DNA of 64,000 nucleotides, taken from contig WHVA01000159.1 in NCBI GenBank assembly GCA_015179125.1, positions 62,001 to 126,000 on the forward strand. The letters are read 5' to 3'. The position numbers and the translations under genes are program-made. The notes beneath the pieces are model-generated. The model did no database searches. It saw nothing but the letters and a program-made list of their open reading frames with translations, and was not told where the DNA came from. The stretch is from Gautieria morchelliformis (Eukaryota > Basidiomycota > Agaricomycetes > Gomphales > Gomphaceae). Positions 52,617-63,109 of this stretch are shown piece by piece (positions within the stretch are counted from its first letter, which is position 1; each line of letters starts with the position of its first letter).

Positions 52617-52968
52617 GGCACTATCAGCGCAGGCGTTTGCTGGTCCCCGGCGCTGTCAGCGCACGCATGCGCTGACCGTGCGCTGACAAATTCAGTCACC
52701 TGCGCACCGTGTTGTTGGCACCCAGTGCGTTGGTGCACGCTCCTGTCTGCGCACACGTACGGTGGTACATGGCGCTGTCAGCGCACGGGTTCGCTGGTAC
52801 CCGGCACTGTCAGCACCCAGTGCACTGGTGTGCGCCGCTGTCAGCGCACGCTTGCACTGGTACCCGGCGCTGTCAGCACACGCATTCGCTGACTGTGCGC
52901 TGACAACTTCGGTCACCTGCGCACCGCGCTGTCGGCACCTGGTGCGCTGGTGCATGCCACTGTTAGTG
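52617..52968. repeat. GC-rich minisatellite with a higher-order period
   Basis: Imperfect units of about 30 bp, GCTGTCAGCGCACGC and TTCGCTGGTACCCGGC, alternate. A longer block (GCTGACCGTGCGCTGACAAA, TTCAGTCACCTGCGCACCG) recurs after about 218 bp (52670 and 52888), so there is a higher-order repeat. The frames through it are open in both directions and are not genes. Confidence 0.75.
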
Positions 52969-53110
52969 ATGCACGGGGCTTAGGCTCAGGCCCAAAGCCG
53001 AGCCCAGCCAAGCCTGATTTGGCCAAGCCTATCCCAGGCCCAGCCCGTATTGAGCCCACCAAGTGGGGCAGGCTTATACCTTGCAGAAGCCCAAGCCTGG
53101 GCTTTGCTGC
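52969..53110. repeat. GCCCAAGCC-rich low-complexity patch
   Basis: A run built on AGCCCA/AAGCCTG/GGCCCA words (AGGCCCAAAGCCGAGCCC, GGCCAAGCCTATCCC, AGAAGCCCAAGCCTGGGC). It may be an old degenerate repeat. Nothing else is seen in it. Confidence 0.5.
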
Positions 53111-54039
53111 ACTTATATGGTACAACTTTGCCTTTATTTGGACGGCAACTGTATATACATGAAACAAGGTTATTTCTCTCATTCTGCCTCCTGCCTGAAG
53201 CCATATGTCAGGGATCACCAACAACAGTCGACCGAAGCGTAAAATTACCACAAGGGAGAAAGTCATCGCACTTCTAGTGCAACTCGACACCTTGACAATG
53301 CTCACATTGTCTGGTGCAAACATCTCTCATTCCCTGCTGCAAACAGTCGACTCCAAGCACTGGAAAAGATGGTATTTCCATGCGCATAATGGCTGATCTG
53401 AACATTGCCGATGATGCCCCAGTGGAAGCCATGTTTGGAGTCCATGGAACACCACCAGTGTTGCAGCAACTGGCCATCTAAGCCAGAGGCAAACTTCAAT
53501 CAGGATATCCTTTTTGTTCCTGGTGGTCCATTGTCGACCTGAACCCTGGACGTTGCCAATGGTGATTGGCTCCACTCAGTGCTTCCCCATATATCCCCAT
53601 GCCTTGTCTCGCTCACAGAAAACATTTCCATCTTCCCTGCGGGTACCTTTCTGCAGTTTATCAAGGCACATCATGCCCTACAAGAGTTGACAGTATTTTG
53701 CCACCCATATGGTCTGAATCATAGTGACGACGCCTATGGTATACTGCCGACCACTGAAGACAACTTGCCTTTCTCCAATCCTTCTCTCGTCCCTTAGCCT
53801 CATTTACAAGATCATTCACTCCTGACCTGTCACTTGGCTAGCCTTGGACTCTCATCTTCCACTGGGGTCTACCATGACCCTTTCCCTTCTTCATATGGTT
53901 TAAGAATGTTCCTTATCCTCCCTCCGGATGGTGTTTTATGGAATATGCCACCTAGCTGACCCAGGTGAAACTCAAGATGTGGGATAACTTGCAGACTGCT
54001 GGTGGAGGTGTACGGAAATTTTTCGTTCACTTGAATATG
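53111..54039. other. Unassigned DNA
   Basis: No transposon or protein family was recognised. Plus frames of 60-70 codons (53205-53396, RKITTREKVIALLVQLDTLT; 53579-53797, FLQFIKAHHALQELTVFCH) have ordinary composition but no supporting start, splice site or homologue known to me. They could be exons of a decayed host gene. Confidence 0.3.
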
Positions 54040-54260
54040 ACAGTTGGGAGAGGGCAAGAGAGAGATGGGGACAGGGGGTGGGGTGAAGGGGGAGAGGGTG
54101 TGTGGAAGGGAGGTGGAAGCGGACCATGGGGACTTTTATGGTGGGGTGTGGAAGGGTTCTGGGGCGGAGGGAGGTGGGAGGGGAAGTTATGCGGAGTTGA
54201 GAAGGAAGGTGGAGAGTGGGAGCGAAAGTGGGAATGTCTGGGCACAGCGAGTGTGGAGAA
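54040..54260 (+). repeat. 220-bp purine tract (G-rich plus strand)
   Basis: The plus strand is almost wholly G and A with many GGG and GGGG runs (GGGGACAGGGGGTGGGG near 54067). Such tracts can form G-quadruplex or triplex structures. Gly/Glu/Arg-rich open frames across it are composition artefacts. Confidence 0.8.
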
Positions 54261-56039
54261 CCATGCATATGCCAGCACTTCGATCGATATACCACATGCA
54301 GAGCGAGGCGGCGCCATACATGCCTTCACCGTGCCCCCGCCCGAGCCGGCCAGCGCGCACGGCACCACGTTTGCGTGCTCGACGGCGCGCAGCCGCCATT
54401 CCACACAGAGCCCATCCACGCGCAGCCAACGGCAGGGACAATGACGATCCTGGGCATACATGCGCCGCATCGCGGGGAGGTGATAACGCTTGGGTCCACA
54501 CCAGTGCCGGCGAGCGGGCAGGTGGAGGATGTAGGGGAGGTGGGGAGCAGACTATGGGCACTGGAAAGATGATCCAGAACCTGTAGACTGTTCCGGAGCA
54601 GGAGCATGCAGGCGCAGGTGCAGGTGCAGCTGGAGGGAGATGGCGCAGCAGAGGGGGCCACAGGGGTGGTGGACGTGAGCCATGTATCTTCTTCCTCAGC
54701 GGCGGCTCCGTATTCGACCCCAAGTCGGGGACACCCGACACCTCCCCCGCTCGTCCGGACAGCCGGCGCCAGCCCCTGAATCCGCATCACCCACGTCACC
54801 TTCACCTGCAGCTGTCGAATCCCCGGCATCGCAGGCACTGAAAAGCATCATCCAGCAGGATGCCGCGTGAAAGCCGCCCCCCTGCTTATGAGGCGCACGT
54901 CAGAGCAAGCCTTGTTGACAATAGGCGACTCTTCTCCCACCGCAATTCACGTGTCCCCCCCGTCTGCATCAAATTCCCTATCGCCATCCAACCTGGATGT
55001 GCCACGTGTGGCTCCCGATGTTGCTCAGAGGCGGAGTCATCAAGCACCAGCGCCTTGAACCCACGGCCCCCGGAGCCACTGGCCCCTGGGGGCAGGAGCG
55101 AAAAGTGGCGACCACCGTTACTGCCCCAGAGGAGCACTAGTAGTATCAACAACATACAAGCATAGGACACTGCAGGTAGTGTGTTGTGTTTTATTAGAGT
55201 AGGCTAGCATTTATTTGTGACTCTGACTCGTCAAACATGGGATTTGTGGGTTCAATTTTTGGCATGCATGTACACCTAGGTACCCACTATTCATGAGATT
55301 GCGATGATATTCAAAGTTTGCCTGGGGGGTTGGTTTTGCATGGTCCTGCCCATTGGGAACAGCCAACCGGTGCGTAGCAGCAGGTATATGGATCCAGCGT
55401 CAGTAGTCCCCGACTCTCCTGAAGGAGAGGGAGGGCTGGTTGAACACAAACGTCCATGACTTCGCTGATGGGGATTCACCTTCTACTAATTTTCTTGGCA
55501 GATGCACCCTATTGAATTTTAATCAGTGGGGCTTTACTTATCTTAGGGGGAGGCCCATCCTCGATTCTCTCCAAAGGATAGGGGGACTTTTTATCACTCG
55601 ATTGAAGTGTGACTAAGAGAAAAATCTCGTTCTGTTATTACTCTCCTCCCTACACTGTCTGCTTTTGCATTTTCAAATTTAGGTTTTTTTTTTTTTTCTT
55701 TTTTTTTCATATATGTACACTCTGGTATCATATAGATTCAGGTGTTTCTTGTGAGTCATGCATTCGGTAGTCCTCTTTGGTTATCTGATGGTTTCATCGT
55801 GTTTCTTCACATATGCTCTTCTATGGAAAACCAGTTAATCCGTTAGAGATCCAAAATGTATTTTGGCCTGGTTCTTGGGTGGTCGCACACCGACTTTGTG
55901 AGAAAGAATTCAGGCATGTGGATGAATTATCTTTGTCTAATGGTTTTGCAGGTGGGGTATAACGAGCCAAGAAGGAGGTAGTTCACAGCACACAAAAACT
56001 TACCAATCGGTTGTTAATTGTGTACAATTGGCATTGAAG
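54261..56039. other. Unassigned DNA with a poly-T run
   Basis: 54261-55160 is GC-rich with long open frames on both strands that look like composition effects; a Pro/Ser-rich plus frame (54682-54870, 54860-55165) may be an old coding piece but is not recognised. From 55165 the base composition changes to AT-richer. A broken run of about 24 T lies at 55684-55708, which could be the reverse of a retroposon's poly-A tail. Confidence 0.3.
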
Positions 56040-57404
56040 CCTGTAGTGGAAACAGAAGATGATCGACTTCAAGGGAGTTGGTTGTCTATTTGGAAACACC
56101 CTCGTGACGATGATGGCAAACGAGATGAAAGTCCCCCACTGGTACCAGCACCAAAGTGTATGTTATTAGGACCAGGCACGTTGGCATCTCCTGTGGCGAG
56201 CAGCAGTAAAATATCTTCATTTGAAAAGAAAGTTCGTAGCATTTTACTCCTCATCCGACGGGAATATACAAGGCCCACACTTCGGTCTTTCATAATCGAC
56301 TTCTGCAAGTCATGCACTACTTGCTTGCGTTCAAAGTCACAGCGTTATCGGCCTTATGGCTCCATGCAGCAGCTTCCAATACCCGAGCAACCTTGGAATT
56401 CCATATCTATGGATTTCATTGAGCAGTTGCCGGCATCTTTGGGATTCACTGCAATCCTTGTAGTAGTTTGCCGATTGACCAAGCAGAGCATATTCATCCC
56501 GACTTAAGACACGGTTACATCTGCAGACCTCCCCGCCTGTTTGTCTTGCGAGTGTTCTCGAAGCACGGTGTCACTAGTCATGTGATATCTGACCGAGGTT
56601 TGGAATTTGTCTCGCACTTTCTCCATTCCCTTGGTAAGGCTCTCAACATGAAACAGCCTTTCACCTCAGGATATCATCCCGAAGGCGATGGTCAAACCAA
56701 ACGTGTAAACCAAACTCCGGAACAGTATATTTGTGTGTATTGCAACTACCAACAAGACAATTGGTCCGAGTTGCTTCCACTCACCGAGTTTGCGTATAAC
56801 AATGCTCCGAGTGCAACTACCGGCATACCACCCGAACCTTATGGTTCACCCCGAACGGGACCTCGCATCCTCCCGAGCCTGAGACTTCACAGTTGACCTT
56901 GACCAGTTACATGCTACCCTGAAGGAGCAAATTAAACTCGCTCAATCTTGGTATCAGGTCTTGGCCAACGCACATCGTGCTCCTGCTCCTGAGTTCACTA
57001 TAGGATCCTCTGCATTTGTAAAAGTGCAGTTCTTCCAGACAACCCGGCCCTTGAAGAAGCTGGCTGAGACGTACCTCAGTCCCTTTGAGATTATAGGTCC
57101 AGCCAGATCCCAAGCTTACATTCTATGCTTGCTGGATAGCCTTCAGGTAGTCCACCCTGTCTTCCATGTCTCCATGCTCGAACCTGCACCCCTGAACACC
57201 ATTCGGAATCGGGTTCAGTCTCCACTGCCTCCAGTCGATATCGACGGCGAGACAGAGTACGAGATTGCCAAGATTCTTGATTCCAAGATCGACCAACAAT
57301 GTAGACCCTGTAACCTCCTGTATCTTGGGCTGGTTATGGAGGAACCGATGAAGAGACGCCATGGGTCCTTGCGACCGAGCTCGGCCAGGCGACCGAGATC
57401 ATGA
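56040..57404 (+). pseudogene. Gypsy E integrase and chromodomain
   Basis: Blocks: CKSCTTCLRSKSQRYRPYGS (zinc site), WNSISMDFIEQLPASLGFTA, HVISDRGLEFVSHFLHSLG, GYHPEGDGQTKRVNQTPEQY, WSELLPLTEFAYNNAPSATT, PLKKLAETYLSPFEIIGPA and VHPVFHVSMLEPAPLNT, then the start of a chromodomain (DGETEYEIAKILDSKIDQQ). It is broken. Confidence 0.8.
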
Positions 57405-57599
57405 CCAACTTTCACTTGGCCTACCCTGCCAAGCCTGGACCATGGGTTCCCTGACCCCGAGCTTCGGCTCTCCTGTTTCCTTTTACTCATTTCACGGTCA
57501 CTTTCTTAGTTAGACAACACCCTTTGCTATGTGTTATTTCGGCTGTTTTGCCAAATAGCTACACTTGTAGTTCTTGGCTTTTCTCTCTGTCTGTTCATT

Positions 57600-59081
57600 T
57601 CACTTCCGTTCCCGATCCCGGTTCCGAACCAAAAAGCACCAAGAGAAAAGATTAACATTAAGTAGAAAACCCAAAAAAGTTATTAGTCTAGTTATCCTCC
57701 ATAGTCGCATCCCGTCCGCATCCTTTTCCCCATCATCCCCCGATTCCGCATCCGAACCCCTGTCCCTCATCTTATCTGCATCCTCGTTCCCATTCTCAGA
57801 ACCCGATCCTGCCACCCCTCTTTCCTCTGTCTCTTTTTCTTTCTCCTTCTCTTCTTCTTCCTTTTCGTTCCCCTTTTCCCTGCTTCCCGAACCTGAACCC
57901 AAACCCCCATACAAGTTGAACCTGGCCCAACCTGAATCTGTACCCAACCACAAGGCAGTGTTCTCCGCCACTGTGGTCCACAAGCGAAGCCACTTGTTCA
58001 TCTGGGAATTATGCCGCTCGATCCGCTGCGCAAAGTCCAGGATGCCCCGAAGCAAATGATTGCTCCGCTCCAGCTGCTGGTTTTCTTGGGACAACAAGTC
58101 CCTCAACATCCCAGACACCTCGACTCCGGAAAAGCTGTCAGGTTTTAAACCCCTCATTCCCGTTCCGGATGGCCCAGCACTGATGTCGACCAACAGTATG
58201 GCTCCCGACGGTTTGATTGACGTGACTTTGGCTTTTTTGACCCCGGTCCCTCGGTCCCCTCCCCGTCTTTCCACTTCCGCTTCCCATCCAGGAAGCTACA
58301 GTGAACCTTGCAGTCCACGCAGTTCCAGCATGCAGTTTTCTTTCCGCACAGACACTTGGTGTTGTGATGCCTGCAAGCGTCGCACAGCTCACAGTGCAAC
58401 AAAATGCATAAGTCAAACCTGAGCTGAACTGACCCAAGGACTTACCTCATTGTCTGACTCTTCCTTGTCCGACTCCTCAGTCACCTTCCTGTTCTTTGGT
58501 CCAGAAGACATTGGCTTGGCCTTAGCCATGCTTCTTTCCAGCGCATGTTTGGCCACGAGAATCTGTGCCTGCGCAGTTGCCGGATCCATGACCACCAGCT
58601 CGGGCGATGGGATATGGATGTTCTGATTAACATTGGCTTGCCAAATATTTTCAGCTTCCAGTATGTCCATTAGCCATTTGTGCTCATGTTCAGCTATTAC
58701 CCCCCATGCCTTCCAAGCCTCCTCGGCTTTCGCTCTTAGGGCCTCCCACACCTTCCACGCCTCTTCGGCTTTTTGTGCCTCTTCAGCCTTCTGTGCCTCT
58801 TTGGCTTTTTTCGCAGCTTCGGCCTGCACTTCCCATTCTTTCCGCACTTCCTCAGCTTTCTTCTCATCCTCCCACCATTTCTTCTCTAAGGCCACCTTGC
58901 ACTCTTGCGCAAGTCTCCATTTCTCCATCAGTGCCTTACAGCGTTCATCAGCCTCACGCTCAGCTTGCGCAAGCTCAGCATCGAGCTCATTGAGTTCATC
59001 GATGGGAAGCTTGCATGTTTCTGACATGATCCACGAATTCTGATGATGATGGGAGAAGACAAGAAGCAGAACACGAAACAA
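57600..59081 (-). pseudogene. Antisense coiled-coil / Cys-rich gene inside Gypsy E
   Basis: The first part (59081-58413; the likelier start is the second Met, MSETCKL, at 59027) is a long Glu/Lys/Ala coiled coil (AELAQAEREADERCKALMEK, EAQKAEEAQKAEEAWKVWEA). A GTAAGT donor follows at 58445. The next part (58402-58154) is Cys-rich: CELCDACRHHNTKCLCGKKT, ACWNCVDCKVHC, a likely zinc-binding cluster. The last part (58274-57600) reads VKKAKVTSIKPSGAILLVD, LLSQENQQLERSNHLLRGIL and a Glu/Ser-rich acidic tail. Frames change between parts near 58430 and 58240, so it is probably broken, or one change is an intron too short to be certain. I know of similar coiled-coil plus Cys-cluster proteins in agaricomycetes but cannot name a function. 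Confidence 0.5.
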
Positions 59082-59146
59082 AGCTTATGCAACCTTCCTG
59101 ACCCAGAGATCTCCACGATCTCGCTTATGGCCTCATGGGTTTGGCC

Positions 59147-59587
59147 ATAAGGGGGAGGTACTGTTATGATCCGTTCCCGAAGCCTCGGATTTGGTACTCA
59201 TTCAGGAACCTCGGTTTTCACTCGGCTTCCTTTGGGTTTCTCTTCGTGCCTTCCATCACCCCTGACTTCCTTCCCTAGTTAGTTCCCTGTTTGCCTGACC
59301 CTTTGTTCCCCTGTCCATTGATCCGATCATTGATCCCTCTTGACCCTGCATGCTACTTTACTATATAGACCTCCCAGTCCATGTATCGTAGTTCCTCAGT
59401 TCAGATATCGAATTAGCTTCTCACACATTAGACCTCTCGGCTTACAGCCGAGACCATTCCCGAAATTAGGGCAGAACACTGAGTGGGCGTAACCCACGAG
59501 GTTGAAGCCAAGCCCTCTGCCCCAAGACCCGAGACCCAAGTTCAGCCCTGGTAAAGCCAAACTACAGTATGACTCACAGTCTTAACA
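59147..59587 (+). repeat. Gypsy E polypurine tract and 3' LTR
   Basis: ATAAGGGGGAGGTAC (about 59147-59161) precedes TGTTATGATCCG; the LTR ends CAGTCTTAACA at 59587 (426 bp; tips TGTTA/TAACA). A CTATATAGAC box lies near 59361. The antisense gene's start lies about 80-135 bases from the LTR, so its promoter would have to be in the LTR or tract. Confidence 0.75.
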
Positions 59588-60308
59588 TGTCCATGTAGAA
59601 GGCTGAAAAGGCTGAGAGCAGGCAAACAGACATGCACCTCTCCCCCCTTCCATAACCAGCTGATTACAGGCTTGTTTTCTGTGTCAAGCAGTTATACATG
59701 TACATTACTATAATCTGAGTAAGCTATAGCCCTTGTTGAAAGAATTTGAGGGCATAATGATGCATATAAGCACAATTATTCAAATATTAAATAACTCATA
59801 ATAAGCCATGTTCTTTGTATGTAATTGTAGCTACTACACAGTCTATAATGTGCACCAAGTTCCACCTCTTAATTGTCAGTGGTTGGAGAGATACAGCTCA
59901 ATATTTTTTGGCAGCACCAGGCAGCATGTATTTCAGACTCCGCCTTGTGTACCCAAAATAGCTGTAAGGTATACCACACATTCAGCATCAGTGAAATCGG
60001 AAAAAAACTTATAAGCACCCTATAACAGTTTATAAGCTATGTAATATATGTCAGGTATATAATTATTATATGTGACCTTACGAGGCCTCGTAGACCACTC
60101 TTGTTTCACACCAGATTATGTAATCCATGGGAAGCGCCGATAAGGCTTACAGGGCCTTGTACTGCGCTTGCAACCATTTCCCATATGGTAAGGCTTATCA
60201 CCAAATCCCAATTTGTTGATAAGCCTTACAGGACCATGTAGGCACTCAGAACCCTTTGGGCATATGGTAATGCTGGTCACCACGTAAACGGGGTTAGAAG
60301 GCCACGTA
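59588..60308. other. Unassigned DNA
   Basis: No genes or element ends recognised. Between 60070 and 60260 the motif CTTAC(A/G)(A/G)GG(A/C)C(C/T)(T/A)(C/T)GTA occurs three times at about 80-bp spacing, a weak degenerate repeat. Confidence 0.35.
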
Positions 60309-60797
60309 TGTTAGCAACTAGGGGCTATGGCAGGGAAGGTTCGGTAGAGTTCTTAGAAAGCTAGAATCAAATATACTCTCTCAGTGAATTTATTGTCACT
60401 TGTGTATTAATACAATACCTAGAATCAAATATACTACATGATTTTCAGTCAACATGCTATGTAAATATGAAGAATACTACTCGCCTCTCTCAGTGAATTT
60501 ATTGTCACTGAGAGAGGAGTACAATCCTGTCTCAGAAGGCATATACGTGCACCCGGCCCTTTAGCGCCCAAGGGCTCGCGCGTCGAAGTCATTTAAAACT
60601 CCGCTGGGTGCAGCCGCCTGTGAAAATAGAAATAACAGAGTAGAATGGAGAGATAGGGAGTGACTGGAAAATTTCGAAAATAAGCAGAGAAATGGATGCA
60701 TGGTACAAGAACAGTGTGAGAAACAATTGGAAACACCACACAATAAATTGAACATATTATGCTTGATTTTGGTGCAGGAGCATAAATGCACCCAACA
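60309..60797 (-). repeat. Copia C 3' LTR
   Basis: TGTTAGCAACTAGGGG to AATGCACCCAACA, 489 bp, close to the solo LTR at 35639-36126 and with the same hairpin (60484-60518). On the coding strand it follows GCTTGAGGGGGCG, the polypurine tract. No partner 5' LTR lies upstream; host-like gene sequence is there instead. Confidence 0.85.
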
Positions 60798-61594
60798 CGC
60801 CCCCTCAAGCTTAATATATTCCGATTTTCTCGTTGAGGATTCTCACTCTAGGACTAGGAAGTCCTTTAGTGAGAAGATCGGCTAGCATGTGTTCCGTTGG
60901 TAGGTACACAAGCTTAATTTCTTCGTCTTCGACTATATCTCGGATGAAATATAATCTAATGTCGAAATGCTTGGTCCTCGTGTGTTGTTGAGTGCCATAG
61001 ACAATGGAAATGGCTGATTGATTGTCTGAATAAAGTTTGATGGGACAATTCAGCGGTTGGAACACTTCAGAAATAAAGTGGCGCATCCATAAGGCTTCTT
61101 TGCTCGCATGAGTCAGGGCAACGAATTCGGCTTCAGTTGATGATAGGGCTACTATGGATTGTTTTTGACAACTCCATGATACTGTCCCTCCATCAATCTG
61201 AAAAATATAAGCCGAGTATGAGTGCCTGTGTTCTTGTGAAGCCCAATCCGCATCTGAATACCCAATGAGGCCGTCTCGATTTTTCCCAAGTGTCAATTTG
61301 TAGTCCATCGTGCCTTTTAGATATTTAAAGACACGTTTGACTGCATGCCAATGTGTTGGACCTGGGTTTTCGAGGAATTGAGAAAGTAGTGACACTGCGA
61401 ATGCAATGTCTGGTCGAGTGGCTACTGCTGCCCACATCAATGATCCTATCGCTTGTCTGTATGGAATTTTCGACATCTTCTGCTTATCTTCATCTGTGGA
61501 AGGGCATTGGTCTCTGGATAATTTAACGGCTGGGTCGAGAGGCGTGGAAAATGTTTTGGCATCATCCAGATTGAATCTTTTGATGATTTTTTGG
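60798..61594 (-). mobile_element. Copia C 3' half (RT end, RNase H), fused to a host-like exon
   Basis: Copia RT end and RNase H: IQKIIKRFNLDDAKTFSTPL, IPYRQAIGSLMWAAVATRPD, KYLKGTMDYKLTLGKN, GYSDADWASQEHRHS, VALSSTEAEFVALTHASKEA, YSDNQSAISIVYGTQQHTRT, LPTEHMLADLLTKGLPSPR. The RNase H acidic residues are all present and this part looks whole. Everything upstream of the RT end, including gag, integrase and the 5' LTR, is missing; the sequence at the junction is a coiled coil in the same reading frame. Confidence 0.85.
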
Positions 61595-62684
61595 ATGTAT
61601 GTGGCATGCCTGTCCTCCCGCTCCCGCCTTTCCTTTTCGAATCGTTCCTCCCGTTCACGCCTCTCCTCCAGATACCTCTCCTCCCGCTCCTGCCTTTCCT
61701 TTTCATATTGCTCTTTTCTCTCCCGCTTTTCCCTGTCGAACCTTTCCTCGCGCTCCTGCCTCCTTTTCTCAAATTCTTCCCGCTCTCGACTCTGTTTCTG
61801 GCACATCTCCTCATGCTCTTGCCACTTCATCTGTCGCCGTCGCAACGTCTCGAGCGCATGATGTTCTTCATCCTGTCCCGACCGTCAGCTGACAACCACT
61901 GGTATGCATAGGATCACTGACTTCAAGTTTAATCAATAAGTCATCCTTATTATCATTGGGCGCAGATGCCTTAAGAGGGGACTCTTGACGCTTTACATCA
62001 CTCAGGGGAGGTACAATTCCTTTAGCTATCAGGTAATCTGGCATAAAGTTACTAGGGCATTCAAGCAGGCTGCAGGTAATTGACACTTGCCAATGGACTG
62101 GTATTTAAACAGAAAGGTGCACCAGGGCTCCACATCATATCGCTTGGCTTCTAAGCTTACTATGTTTTTGAGTCGATAGTAGTTGACCTCGATTGTGCCA
62201 AACTCCTCAATATTCAGATCCCCACCGGTGCTGCAAGTGCCTTTTTTCTGGATCAGATGCAGGCTGCGGAGCACATATGTATGTTTGTTTGCACACGGTA
62301 AACTCACCAGTTAAATCTACCGTCGAGAACTCAAATCTTTTGTGTCCATCCTTCGTCTCTTCAAGTTTCCACGTGCAGTGACAACATGAATGCAGTCTAC
62401 GGTCTACTCGTAGGCCATTGACGAAGACATCAGATACAGATGCACCATTTGTGTGCGCCCCACATATGCTGAATGCCTACCAGAATGTTAACATATGTCA
62501 CGCCGGAGGGATAATATACGTATCAAGGCACCTTTCCAAGCTGTGAGGCAATCCAACAAGATACGACAATTGATCCCTCCTATTCGAAAATCTCCTCGCA
62601 GTATGTAGGTAGCTTCTGGCCATCTACTTCCATCCAGGATTCCGGTTCCACGTCGGGCTCGGACGCATCAGACAACTCGGACAT
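60811..62684 (-). CDS. DUF7918-like gene fused in frame to Copia RNase H
   Basis: Five exons on the minus strand with fungal-size introns: 62684-62532, 62476-62308, 62240-62091, 62037-61922, 61872-60811. Introns are 55, 67, 53 and 49 nt; the third uses a GC donor (GCAAGT...CAG). All phases match. Reading: SWMEVDGQKLPTYCEE, VVSCWIASQLGK, VFVNGLRVDRR, FGTIEVNYYRLKNIVSLEAK, CTFLFKYQSIDYLIAKGIVP, the pattern of the fungal DUF7918 family, then an Arg/Glu coiled coil (QEREERFDREKRERKEQYEK). The last exon runs on without a stop into Copia RT/RNase H after RHATY at about 61595 and ends at 60811. One in-frame TAG (62582-62580) lies in exon 1, so it is either a pseudogene or needs another start or splice. 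Function of the family is unknown to me. Confidence 0.55.
61595..61872 (-). repeat. Coiled-coil coding repeat (REREER units)
   Basis: The first part of exon 5 encodes imperfect repeats of about 11 residues, ERREREERFEK and ERQEREERYLE, a highly charged single-helix or coiled-coil tail. Similar charged tails end many DUF7918-like proteins. The DNA repeat unit of about 33 bp keeps the frame, and homologous units could have aided the recombination that joined it to Copia. Confidence 0.65.
62038..62090 (-). other. GC-AG intron in the DUF7918-like gene
   Basis: The intron begins GCAAGTGTCA (62090-62081) and ends TTTATGCCAG (62038). Splicing here gives KYQSI-D-YLIAKGIVPP, which agrees with the family pattern, whereas reading through gives an unrelated tail. 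GCAAGT is the usual extended consensus for the rare GC donor. Confidence 0.6.
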
Positions 62685-62699
62685 AACCGATCGTTGGGT

Positions 62700-63100
62700 G
62701 GAAACGTTGGGCTCGGACACTTCAGACAACTCAAACGGACAATATGGATCGTTCGGCGGATAGCAAAAACGAGTGTACTGTACAGTCTGTACCGTATGAT
62801 TAATAAAGGCGTAAAACAACCCAGGCGTGGGAAACTCAATTTAGGGAAGTTGTGTTCATTATTAATTTATACTCTACTGAGAAGTTGCGGGCTAGACCAA
62901 GATGGATAGAGTGTGTGGGAGATACTATTTCGCAATGCCGGTGCGAGGCAGCTTTGAGTAAGACTCCAACGACGGGGTTGCACATTTTCAGTCCGCCAGC
63001 ATCCGATATATCGCAGCATGACCGGCGACCGCTTTCGCTGCGCAGGAAGCCCAGTGTGCAACCACGATGCACGATGGGTTCATACCTAGCGCACGCCCAC
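62700..63100. other. Spacer between the DUF7918-like gene and the NACHT remnant
   Basis: No supported gene. Minus frames run through it (62836-63126) but match nothing known to me; they may be the decayed continuation of the NACHT gene, whose recognisable part stops near 63110. The region just upstream of the DUF7918-like start has no clear TATA box. Confidence 0.35.
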
Positions 63101-63109
63101 TCTATACAT

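Larger units (their letters stand above)
56040..59587 (+). mobile_element. Gypsy E (chromovirus), 5'-truncated, with antisense gene
   Basis: A plus-strand Gypsy from its integrase zinc region to its 3' LTR. After the chromodomain (to about 57404) an antisense gene (57600-59081) lies before the polypurine tract and the LTR at 59162-59587. It is broken, with a few breaks in the part that remains. gag, protease and RT are not seen to the left. Confidence 0.75.

Noticed and set aside
52692-52955. Frames in the GC-rich minisatellite
   Set aside because: Repeat artefacts, open on both strands.
54027-54838. Several 100-180-codon frames on both strands
   Set aside because: The region is G-rich on one strand and GC-rich after it; overlapping frames on both strands without motifs suggest composition rather than genes.
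61406-61911. Plus frames opposite the coiled-coil/Copia exon (Ser/Leu/Pro-rich)
   Set aside because: They are the antisense of REREER repeats; the minus frame has clear RNase H and coiled-coil content.
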